DNA of 64,000 nt from Paenibacillus sp. (GTDB taxonomy: Bacteria > Bacillota > Bacilli > Paenibacillales > Paenibacillaceae): NCBI GenBank assembly GCA_023512345.1, contig JAILZT010000002.1, forward strand, positions 124,001-188,000, read 5' to 3'. The notes beneath the pieces were generated by a model. The model made no database searches. It was not told where the DNA came from and saw only the letters and a program-made list of their open reading frames with translations. The translations under genes were made by a program, and so were the position numbers. Positions within the stretch are counted from its first letter, which is position 1, and every line of letters begins with the position of its first letter. Below, one piece after another: positions 16,435 through 24,351 of the stretch.

Positions 16435-18497
16435 GGTTTTGGCTCCTTTCTCAGGTAACCTTTTCGCTCCGCCATTTTATTCATGGTACATATCTGAGAA
16501 ATAGCGTTACGCTGTGGACGGCTCCATTGAGGAGCCACAAACATAACCTTACCAGCAGGATCATCCTTTGAGCGTCCGGCTCGACCTGCCATCTGAACCA
16601 AAGAAGCTTCATCAAAAAGACTGCTGTCTGCATCCATAATAAAGACATCACTTCGGGGAACTGTAACCCCCCGTTCGAGAATGGTTGTTGTAACTAACAA
16701 GGAGATCTCGCGGCTTCGAAAGGCATTCACTTTATCAGCTCTTGCAGGATCTCGGGATGAAGTCCCCGCAATTGTAACACCGGGGAAATTCCGGCGAAGA
16801 ATAGAGAGCAGCGGTTCTATGTGCACAATTCGGGATACAAACATAAAAATCTGTGCATTCCTCACCAGTGATCTGCTTATCGCTTGCAGTAGCCGTTTTG
16901 GCAATACACGACGCTTCAAGCAGACAAATAGAGGAGGAATAGCAAGGTGTTTCGGTACAGGCAGGGGATGCCCATGAAATCGGACAGGAACTCTAGCGTG
17001 GGCTAGTCTGCCTTTTTTCACCTGTTGTTGAAGTTCTTGCGGGGGTGTTGCGGAGAGGCAGATGAAAATCCCGTCTCTTTTGCAAGCTTGCTCTGCGGCG
17101 TATGCAAGCATGGGATCGTTATGGTATGGGTAGGCGTCCAGCTCATCCATAATCACGAGATCGAAGCCTTGATTAAAACGCAGCAGCTGGTGGCTGGTTG
17201 CCAGGGTCAGGCGGCCCCGGGTCCACCGGTCCGGGCTGCCACCGTACAACACGGCGAGTGTCTCCGCCGGGAAAGCCTTAGCGAGCCTCGGCGCAAGCTC
17301 AAGTACGACATCGCGCCGCGGTGTCGCTACGAGTGCGCGGCCTCCGGCGGCGAGCACGGCCTCAAGGAGCGGGAAGACAATCTCCGTCTTCCCGGCTCCC
17401 GTCACCGCCCAGAGCAGGAACCACTCTGGGCTTGGGCCGGCGGAGCGCTTGCGCCGCTCCGCCATAAAAACCAGCGCAGCGCCGGCGGCCTCCGCCTGCG
17501 CTGCGCTTAACCCCCACCGGCGTGCCGCCACGGTGGGGTCAGGAGCGACCCCGCTGCGCAGCAGGGTCGCCGGAAGCGCTGCGCTGCGCAGCAGCAGCGC
17601 ACAAGCACGGCTGCGCCCGAGTGCGAGGCAGGCCTCGCAGTAGGCGCAAGCCGCAAGCCCGCACGCGGCGCAGGCTGTGCGGGCAGTGGCCGCGCTGCCG
17701 CAGCGCAGGCAGCGCGGGTGAGCGCGGCGGCGGGCAGCGCCGCGCCAGGGCAGGCGCCAACGCGGCAGCGAAGCTGCCAAGGTGCGCGCCTGCCCCAGAC
17801 CGCCAGCCTCATTGGGCTGCTGGCGGTCCCGCGCCCGAGCTCCCGCAGCACGAGCGCGCGGGAGCTCGGACCTTACGGCGGCTTCCAGCTTCAGCCGCCC
17901 CTGTAAATGCGCGAGCTGTGCAGCGCGCCGCCAACGCCCGGATAGCTGCGGATATCCTTCGCTCAGCAGCGTCATAAGCTCAGCTTCCAGGAGTGATCGT
18001 CCAGATATCAGCCCGGATAATAATTCCGCTTCATTTTCCAGCCTTTCTAAACCTTCCGGCGAATTGAGTGAATTATAATCTTTAACATAAGACACCTTCT
18101 CTTCAAAATTAAAGAATTGATAATCTGTTAATATGAACCCTCTCTCCATTTCATTTACTGCAGCCTTACCCCCTATAAGTGTTGTTCTGTTCTGTGCATG
18201 CCTTGCCTCCCACTCCGAGAACTGCTCTTCCTTAAGCATTTCTTTTACATAAAGATCCCACGAGTCAGTACCCCAATGCTGCATTTCATTGCTGTACACA
18301 AAGCCTTCGCGTAACTTCACTGCCCATCCTAATGGCATAGAATTCGAGAGAATAACCAATGCTCCAGATCGCGCTTCATTATTATTTTTAAATACGATAG
18401 ACTCGCCACTCCACCATTCCATATCTATCTGTAAATCCAAAGAGATCTGTACACTCCAAATCCCCCTATGTTCAACAGCGTACACCGCTACTTTCAT
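16431..18497 (-). CDS. comFA: Late competence helicase ComFA, long form
   Basis: Membrane-associated DEAD-type ATPase that helps pull single-stranded DNA into the cytoplasm. Visible parts are a four-pair cysteine zinc finger (CLRCG, CAACG, CAYCEAC, about residues 263-290), Walker A AVTGAGKT (364-371), Walker B DELD (451-454), SATPP (482-486) and motif VI QMAGRAGRS near 645. The 688 residues exceed the roughly 460 of B. subtilis by about 225, because of an N-terminal extension of no recognised family. Residues about 185-450 are coded by DNA with very high GC (about 17150-17945), unlike both ends of the gene, but the frame is intact and catalytic motifs are conserved. Start: ATG with GGGAGG seven bases upstream. 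No ComK box was recognised. Confidence 0.93.
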   Translation of the reverse strand: MKVAVYAVEHRGIWSVQISLDLQIDMEWWSGESIVFKNNNEARSGALVILSNSMPLGWAVKLREGFVYSNEMQHWGTDSWDLYVKEMLKEEQFSEWEARHAQNRTTLIGGKAAVNEMERGFILTDYQFFNFEEKVSYVKDYNSLNSPEGLERLENEAELLSGLISGRSLLEAELMTLLSEGYPQLSGRWRRAAQLAHLQGRLKLEAAVRSELPRARAAGARARDRQQPNEAGGLGQARTLAASLPRWRLPWRGAARRRAHPRCLRCGSAATARTACAACGLAACAYCEACLALGRSRACALLLRSAALPATLLRSGVAPDPTVAARRWGLSAAQAEAAGAALVFMAERRKRSAGPSPEWFLLWAVTGAGKTEIVFPLLEAVLAAGGRALVATPRRDVVLELAPRLAKAFPAETLAVLYGGSPDRWTRGRLTLATSHQLLRFNQGFDLVIMDELDAYPYHNDPMLAYAAEQACKRDGIFICLSATPPQELQQQVKKGRLAHARVPVRFHGHPLPVPKHLAIPPLFVCLKRRVLPKRLLQAISRSLVRNAQIFMFVSRIVHIEPLLSILRRNFPGVTIAGTSSRDPARADKVNAFRSREISLLVTTTILERGVTVPRSDVFIMDADSSLFDEASLVQMAGRAGRSKDDPAGKVMFVAPQWSRPQRNAISQICTMNKMAERKGYLRKEPKP

Positions 18498-18583
18498 GCT
18501 CCATCCTCCCTCAAGTAAACCAGACTTAATATCCTTGAACGCTTCAGCTTCCGCAAAAACCCCTCAGCCCCCAGTGACAACAC

Positions 18584-18620
18584 AAAAAAGCACACTACTC
18601 CTTAAATGGAGAGTGTGCTT
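18584..18620 (-). terminator. Terminator upstream of comFA
   Basis: Stem AGCACACT-ctcc ... ggag-AGTGTGCT followed by six T on the minus strand. It closes the unit that ends with the small glycosyltransferase-like gene. Confidence 0.85.
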
Positions 18621-18660
18621 CACTCGTTACTCACATATGATTTTTTCATAATCCTCTGGG

Positions 18661-19107
18661 CTATGATCTGTATCCCCTACTTCCCAGATCCTGAATAAAC
18701 GGCAGCGGGAACCGCCCCTCGAACAATCGCAAATCGATAACTATCTCTTGCTCCACCCGAGGGTTACCGTCCCTCCGTTCATGGCTCCGTACTACCGAAT
18801 GTCCAAGTGCCTCAACTTCAAGTGAACTTCCACTCAACTTCATTTTTGAGACAAGGAGAAGTGTGCCATCACTGGAGTGATCATCCATACAGGTCACACG
18901 CAACCGCTTTCCTGTTAGGAAGGAGTGCAGCGTGAACGCACGAATGTACCACTCAATAACAGATTCATGATTCCGGGTAATGAGAATATAATGAATCCAC
19001 TTCCCGGATCGCGCGGATTGCCGCGTTTTCTCCCGGTTATGCAGTAAATGAACAAAGACGACCGCAGACGCATACACGACTAAAATCCATATTAGCTGGG
19101 CTACCAT
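18661..19107 (-). CDS. Small membrane-anchored glycosyltransferase-like fragment
   Basis: A 148-residue protein of unknown function. An N-terminal transmembrane helix (about 3-24, VAQLIWILVVYASAVVFVHLL) is followed by a stretch like the nucleotide-binding half of family-2 glycosyltransferases: HYILITRNHESVIEWYIRA, then CMDDHSSDGTLLLVSKM, where DDHSSDGT resembles the usual DDxSxDxT. The acceptor-binding half and catalytic base region of a full enzyme (over 220 residues) are absent. Start: ATG at 19107 with AGGAGGTG seven bases upstream. It follows degU by 114 bases and has its own terminator. It could be a remnant or a binding protein. Confidence 0.65.
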   Translation of the reverse strand: MVAQLIWILVVYASAVVFVHLLHNREKTRQSARSGKWIHYILITRNHESVIEWYIRAFTLHSFLTGKRLRVTCMDDHSSDGTLLLVSKMKLSGSSLEVEALGHSVVRSHERRDGNPRVEQEIVIDLRLFEGRFPLPFIQDLGSRGYRS

Positions 19108-19221
19108 GGAGATGCACCTCCTCTGTATACCGTCAATATATGCCGGTGACAAAAGGTCGGTGACAGCCCAGCCCATCAGCTTAAAAGAACCATCAGTATA
19201 TGTAAAAGATTAAGTTATGAT

Positions 19222-19944
19222 TTACAAGGTTACCCAACCAAACTTAATGGAGTTGATTACGGCTTGTGTACGATCATCTACTTCCATTTTTTGGAGGATG
19301 CTGCTCACATGATTTTTGACCGTCTTCTCACTGATGAACAGATATTCGCCAATCATTTTATTACTTTTCCCCTCAGCCATAAGCCGGAGTACTTCAGCTT
19401 CCCGTCGGGTTAGAGGATTATTGTCACCAGCGACAAACTTCACTCCCGCTTCCTTCACAACGGTCTCCGCCATTGCTCCGGTCTCATTCAGATAGGTCAT
19501 CCGGCGAAGCTGGTTAATCAACTTACCTGTTACTTTGGGATGAATAAAGGCATGACCTTGGCAAACCGAACGAATTGCATTAATTAGCGACTCGGCCTCC
19601 ATATCCTTGAGTAAATATCCATTGGCACCTTTACGCAGTGTCTCAAATACATAACTTTCGTCATCATGAATGGATAAAATTATTACCTTGATATCCGGGA
19701 ACATATCCCGTACCTTTTGCGTGGCTTCCACGCCGTTCTCGATCGGCATATTGATATCCATAAGAACAATATCCGGTTTAGTTACGTTACAGAATTCCAA
19801 TACCTGAATGCCATCCCCACACTCACCGATGACCTCAATATCGTCCTCCATATTCAAAATGCGTTTTAGTCCTTCACGAAACAACTGATGATCATCCGCC
19901 AAAAGTACTTTAATGGGCGTTTTGCCAGCGTTTTGGTTCTCCAT
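19222..19944 (-). CDS. degU: Response regulator DegU
   Basis: NarL/LuxR-type response regulator controlling exoenzymes, competence, biofilm and motility with its kinase DegS. The receiver domain spans about 9-125: acidic pair ADDH, phospho-acceptor in IVLMDINMP, and the conserved K in NGYLLKDM. The LuxR-type HTH (about 170-235) is LTRREAEVLRLMAEGKSNKMIGEYL with SEKTVKNHVSSIL. Start: the ATG at 19944 has AAGGAG eight bases upstream and follows the degS stop by four bases; the frame open to 19971 overlaps degS and is not used. 240 residues. Confidence 0.97.
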   Translation of the reverse strand: MENQNAGKTPIKVLLADDHQLFREGLKRILNMEDDIEVIGECGDGIQVLEFCNVTKPDIVLMDINMPIENGVEATQKVRDMFPDIKVIILSIHDDESYVFETLRKGANGYLLKDMEAESLINAIRSVCQGHAFIHPKVTGKLINQLRRMTYLNETGAMAETVVKEAGVKFVAGDNNPLTRREAEVLRLMAEGKSNKMIGEYLFISEKTVKNHVSSILQKMEVDDRTQAVINSIKFGWVTL

Positions 19945-19948
19945 TACA

Positions 19949-21133
19949 TTACTCCTTTCCCTTATCCACATTTGTTGGAATATGGATTACCACTGATGTG
20001 CCTTGATTCTCTGCGGATTCAATTTCCATTCTTCCTTCCAATAGTTCTACGCGCTCGCGCATTCCTACTAGACCGAAGCTTTCACGTCTACTCTGCTCAT
20101 TTTTCATTTGCTGTACATTAAAGCCCGAGCCATTATCTTTGACAACGATTTTGATTAGCTGTGCTTGAAATGTAATCTCTACTAACACGTAACTAGGATA
20201 CGCATGCTTTGCTGCGTTGGATAGTGCTTCCTGAACCAAGCGGAATACGGCCGCCTCCATCGCCGAGGAGAGACGATGTTCCTTACCCCTTGTCTCGAAA
20301 GAGGTCCGTATTTTCGTCTTGTCCTCATAGTCATGCACATACTTCCGCAATGTCGGAATTAGTCCCAAATCATCGAGTGCCATCGGACGCAAATTAAAAA
20401 TGACCTTTCGCATTTCCTCCAGGCTAAAACGAACCTGCCCTTTCAAATCTACTATTTCGTCCTGCACTAGTCCAAATTCCTGCTTTACCAGCATTCTTTC
20501 CACAATTTCCGTCCTAAGGACTAGATTTGCGAGCATTTGGGCGGGACCATCGTGAATTTCCCGGGCAATTCTCTTACGTTCCTCTTCTTGGGCCAGTATA
20601 ATTTTTAGTCCTATCATCTGTCTGTTCTTCGCGGATTCGACAATACGAGTCACTTGTCCTAGTTCTCCAGACAAATATTCTACAACTACGCTCATTTGTG
20701 AACCTATGGATTCAGCACGCTCCACGGAGTTTTCCACACTGCGAACCCGCATTTGGAGTTCATCCCGCCGGTTTCGAAGATAAGCTTCTCTCTCCCGCGT
20801 CATCATCAACTCCAGTTGAAGCTCAGTCGCCTTCTCATAGGCAATACGGATATCTTTTTCCGAATAGCGGACAAAATCACGGCTAACTTCCGTCAGTCGG
20901 ATCCGGGAGCGGTGATAATTAAGCTCCAGTTTGTCTACCTTTTCCAATGTTTCTTCCGTTTCTTCCATCACCCGATGCAGTTCTCTGGTAAGCGCGGCAA
21001 GCTCATCACGAGCAACCTGCAAGATTTCAAAGATCTGATATTTGCTGCTTTCCATTACCTCTATGGTGTTTTTTATGACACGGTCAATCGCATCAGCTTG
21101 AAATTCCACGGATGGTTGCCTCATTTCTACCAT
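19949..21133 (-). CDS. degS: Sensor histidine kinase DegS
   Basis: Cytoplasmic sensor kinase without transmembrane segments. The N-terminal half (about 1-170) is a long coiled coil, the DegS sensor domain. The HisKA_3 dimerisation box EEERKRIAREIHDGPAQML (about 182-200) holds the phospho-acceptor histidine. The HATPase domain follows with AVFRLVQEALSNAAKHA (N-box) and VKDNGSGFN plus FGLVGMRERVELL (G-boxes). It phosphorylates DegU, encoded four bases downstream. The start is uncertain between ATGs at 21133 and 21124, since neither has a good Shine-Dalgarno sequence. Confidence 0.97.
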   Translation of the reverse strand: MVEMRQPSVEFQADAIDRVIKNTIEVMESSKYQIFEILQVARDELAALTRELHRVMEETEETLEKVDKLELNYHRSRIRLTEVSRDFVRYSEKDIRIAYEKATELQLELMMTREREAYLRNRRDELQMRVRSVENSVERAESIGSQMSVVVEYLSGELGQVTRIVESAKNRQMIGLKIILAQEEERKRIAREIHDGPAQMLANLVLRTEIVERMLVKQEFGLVQDEIVDLKGQVRFSLEEMRKVIFNLRPMALDDLGLIPTLRKYVHDYEDKTKIRTSFETRGKEHRLSSAMEAAVFRLVQEALSNAAKHAYPSYVLVEITFQAQLIKIVVKDNGSGFNVQQMKNEQSRRESFGLVGMRERVELLEGRMEIESAENQGTSVVIHIPTNVDKGKE

Positions 21134-21165
21134 TCTTATTAAAGGCTTGCCTTTATATTAACATA

Positions 21166-23871
21166 TCATGATTCGATAGTTACGGTCTTCGTGTTTTGTT
21201 CCCATTTTACGATCAACCCCAGCTGTTCCGAGACCAATCTAAGTGGAACTAAAGTCCTGCCTTGTAGTAATAAGGGAGCGACTTCAGCGCTTTGCCTTTT
21301 ACCGTTAAGTAAGAATTCTTTCTTGCCCACTGTTAAATCAAGTACTTTGGAACCACGTAAAACCATGATTTTCTTGTTAACCGCATCGAATGAAGCATTT
21401 CCACCAAAGGCATCAAGCACATAACGAATTGGAACGTAGGTAGTGCCGTCCTTCATTATAGGAGCCACATCGATAGATTTCTTTGTTCCACTTACCATGA
21501 TAGACTTTTGCCCTATGGTCATAGAAACCGAAGCCGTAGGCAGTCCCGCATCACTTGAAAGGGATGGCATGGTAAAAGAAATATTATCAAAAGCTAACGT
21601 TCCCGTCTTAGCGCGTTCATCCTGACCCTCTTCAACATTTACGACATACAACCGTTTAAGTGAAGCTGGAAATTTAATGTTGTATCCAGATAAATCAATA
21701 TTTAGATTCTTCCAACCATTCCAGTCTATAATTTTGGCTAAATCTACATAAACAGTTGCTCCGCTATTATCTACCAGTTCAGCGCGCAGCCAGTTTAAGC
21801 TCATGTCACCCATAACATCAATCGACATAGAGGTGGCTGCCGCAGGGATTGCTTTTCCGGTGGTCCCATTGAGCTGTGCGTAAGCATACATTTTCCCGCT
21901 GCCAGCTGTCATGTCATAATTCAGACTCAATACTTTGGAGCCTGCACCAACATCACCGCTGCCCGCGGTAACAGCTGCTGTACCCGTCACCCCGGCAGCA
22001 TTAGTTGTGAATGCGACTGGATACGATACATTTTCGAAATTCTCCCACGTGGTTGCTGCAGCTGTTGACAGAACAACTCCGGTGCTAAATCCATCATAAC
22101 GAGCAATCGCATAGCCTGTGGTCACCCCGGCGTTAACCGAATCTACTGTAAGTCTACCGTCCTGAACCCTGCCTTTGAACCCAACAAACTCCCATTTCAG
22201 GGATGAATTTGGTACGGATATGTTTGCTCCGCTTTTGGTAACAGCTGTTATTGGAACAGAGATAGAACTACCGGCTGTTAGCGGGGCAGTAGCTGTACCC
22301 ACGGTCAAGCTGGAGATGTCTTCCCCACCAAGCACAGTTACACTAGTAGAAGCACTTGCAGCGCCGCTAACGGCCTTCAGAGTGACTGTGCCTGGCTTCA
22401 CTGCTGTTGCTTGACCAGCGTTCACAGTTACACTTCCCCCGCTGGAGGACCATGAGGGATTTCCTGAAGCTACATCAATCGGGTTATAGTAAGTATCATA
22501 GCCTTTTAAAGAGTAAGAAGCTTGTTGTCCAATCAGAAGTACTGAACTGCCGCTGATTTTAATTCCTTTTACTACACCTTGCGGTGCTGTCGTATAAATC
22601 CCCAGACCGTTAACGACACTGCGCTGTTCTGTTCCATACTCAGTATTAAAAGTAAGCCGGGTAGATGTCTCTGCCAGCGGGCGATCCACCATTGTGGTAG
22701 ACCCGCCGCCATCTAAATTCAGCCCTTTCCAGACACCGATACTTGTCATGAAGGACTGCAATTCTGTCATTGATAATCCCGCACTGTTGTTATTCTTCTC
22801 TGCAGCTATAACGTAGACGTAACGACCATCCTGGGAATAACCTAATGCCGTTCGCGCCCGGTATCCTCCAATGCTGGTGATGGCACGTGAAAACGCAGCC
22901 GCTTTACCATTATCCACAAGAATAGTATGGCCTCCAATCATCATTTGCAGACTGGCAGGGTCCATCGACTGCTGTGTTGTTTTAGATACCAGAGAGTAAG
23001 AAACATTTAGTGCCTGTCCAACCACCATATGAGCGATGGCATACTGCGCAGCCAATCCGTGTGCACGCAAAATATATGCACCCTTTGGCACTGCCATAGG
23101 TAGTGCAGCATTCGCCGAGATCTGTGTAATTACTCCATTTTCAACCAGAATCTCTGTTGGAGTAGTTGAACTGTTTTTAGGCCGCTCCAGTGCCGTCCAC
23201 GCATCTGTGTAGATATATAGCGCATGGGCATGGCTATACTTATTGCTGCCACCCTCTGGATAATATGCGCTCTTATTAATACCGGCTAAGGGATATTGAG
23301 CATTATCTGCAGCCGTTACCATTCCTTCAAAAGAAAACTCATCAATTACAGGCTTTCTATCCTTCGTTACGGCAAAAGCATACATACCATCCAGCTGTGA
23401 GGGTGTAGACATAACTATTCCAGAGGATACTTGACCGCCAATTGGCGCCCCTTCACCACTTGTACTAAAATAATCTCCATTTACAGCGGCCACTGCTCCG
23501 GTCTCCTTGGCCATTCCCCCCGTGGATTGACGAGTAGTCAGGGCCCCCCCTTTTCCAGTCATAACATCCAGAGAAATATACGGGTTATTCAAATCAACGC
23601 GGATTACGTCAGCCAGACCGGTAACGTTCTTCCCTGAACGAGCAGCACTATACTTATATTTCATCATAATGGCACCGGAAGTAATGACTTCCTCACCAAG
23701 TTTAGTCACTGAAAAAGCAGAATCTGCCGCCTTTACAACCGATACGGAGCCTTGTCCAAATTGCAATATGCCCTCACTGCCGATAACAGGCATGATCCAG
23801 AGCACTCCCGCTAGTGAAGCAGCAACCCACTTCTTGGTATGCGATATTTTTTTAGTGGAACTCTTATTCAT
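21166..23871 (-). CDS. Exported phosphodiester glycosidase with stalk domain
   Basis: A 901-residue secreted protein. Signal peptide at about 1-48. The NAGPA-type phosphodiester glycosidase domain (about 105-430) has AVNGDYFSTSGEGAPIGG and NLDGGGSTTMVDR; the family includes the enzyme that uncovers mannose 6-phosphate, and the bacterial substrate is unknown, perhaps cell-wall glycan phosphodiesters. A Big_2-like Ig domain follows (about 435-515), then a carbohydrate-binding-like region (600-775) and a C-terminal copper-amine-oxidase-N (stalk) domain (about 785-901) with TYVPIRYVLDAFGG and TLVPLRLVSEQLG, common in Paenibacillus wall proteins. It lies 32 bases upstream of degS with no terminator between. 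The spacer above it (23872-24351) holds repeats described separately. Confidence 0.88.
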   Translation of the reverse strand: MNKSSTKKISHTKKWVAASLAGVLWIMPVIGSEGILQFGQGSVSVVKAADSAFSVTKLGEEVITSGAIMMKYKYSAARSGKNVTGLADVIRVDLNNPYISLDVMTGKGGALTTRQSTGGMAKETGAVAAVNGDYFSTSGEGAPIGGQVSSGIVMSTPSQLDGMYAFAVTKDRKPVIDEFSFEGMVTAADNAQYPLAGINKSAYYPEGGSNKYSHAHALYIYTDAWTALERPKNSSTTPTEILVENGVITQISANAALPMAVPKGAYILRAHGLAAQYAIAHMVVGQALNVSYSLVSKTTQQSMDPASLQMMIGGHTILVDNGKAAAFSRAITSIGGYRARTALGYSQDGRYVYVIAAEKNNNSAGLSMTELQSFMTSIGVWKGLNLDGGGSTTMVDRPLAETSTRLTFNTEYGTEQRSVVNGLGIYTTAPQGVVKGIKISGSSVLLIGQQASYSLKGYDTYYNPIDVASGNPSWSSSGGSVTVNAGQATAVKPGTVTLKAVSGAASASTSVTVLGGEDISSLTVGTATAPLTAGSSISVPITAVTKSGANISVPNSSLKWEFVGFKGRVQDGRLTVDSVNAGVTTGYAIARYDGFSTGVVLSTAAATTWENFENVSYPVAFTTNAAGVTGTAAVTAGSGDVGAGSKVLSLNYDMTAGSGKMYAYAQLNGTTGKAIPAAATSMSIDVMGDMSLNWLRAELVDNSGATVYVDLAKIIDWNGWKNLNIDLSGYNIKFPASLKRLYVVNVEEGQDERAKTGTLAFDNISFTMPSLSSDAGLPTASVSMTIGQKSIMVSGTKKSIDVAPIMKDGTTYVPIRYVLDAFGGNASFDAVNKKIMVLRGSKVLDLTVGKKEFLLNGKRQSAEVAPLLLQGRTLVPLRLVSEQLGLIVKWEQNTKTVTIES

Positions 23872-24073
23872 TTAAGTGTAACTCTCCCATCTCTTAACTT
23901 TCCCTCTGCGGTAGTCTTCAGAGTCCGGAAATTTAGAATCTATTTTCCCAGTACACTTTTAATAGACTGAATTTTAGGTGAAAAGTTGCGAACAAATGAG
24001 AGATTAGTAGGTGAATAGCTGAATTTTCCCCTACAGCCTTGTGCTGGTTATAGGTCGGAGCTACGATGAATAT

Positions 24074-24177
24074 TTGGACTTCCGATCGCTGTTATATCTG
24101 AATTCCCTGAACGAACCGCTCTACGCGGTAGGAATTCAGATATAAAGGCGAGCGCTACGCTTCTCCAGTTCCAAAAT
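24074..24177. repeat. Nested inverted-repeat element (MITE-like)
   Basis: A 14-bp perfect inverted repeat TATATCTGAATTCC / GGAATTCAGATATA (24093-24106 and 24131-24144) encloses a smaller palindrome ACCGC...GCGGT. Outward, the arms continue imperfectly to TTTGGA / TCCAAA ends about 100 bp apart. No coding sequence inside. Its size and nesting resemble a miniature inverted-repeat element. Confidence 0.6.
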
Positions 24178-24249
24178 TCCTCTACCCTCCTCCTCAAACC
24201 AGCTACTAAACGATAGTGAAAGCTCAGCTATTCACTAGAGGGGAAGGGC

Positions 24250-24290
24250 AAAAAAAGCCCGGACTCCACAAAACAATGGAGTCGGGCTTC
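24250..24290 (-). terminator. Terminator of the SwmB/SLH protein gene
   Basis: Stem GAAGCCCGACTCCA / TGGAGTCCGGGCTT followed by a run of seven T on the minus strand, about 60 bases after the stop. Confidence 0.9.
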
Positions 24291-24298
24291 AAAAGATA

Positions 24299-24351
24299 AC
24301 CTATAAACCTTAAACCTTAAACCTAAAACCTAAAACCTAAAACCTATAAAC
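24299..24351. repeat. Telomere-like short tandem repeat
   Basis: Between the stop codon of the SwmB/SLH gene and its terminator lie about seven imperfect copies of a 7-8 base unit (CCTAAAA, CCTTAAA, CCTATAAA). Slippage at such a tract is expected. Confidence 0.75.

Noticed and set aside
17449..18078. Overlapping frames on both strands within comFA
   Set aside because: High GC removes stop codons, so open frames arise by chance; only the comFA frame keeps zinc-finger and ATPase motifs.
18498..18583. ComK box before comFA
   Set aside because: No pair of AAAA-N5-TTTT motifs found at suitable spacing.
24299..24351. End of a linear replicon
   Set aside because: The repeat is internal, degenerate and flanked by chromosomal genes on both sides.
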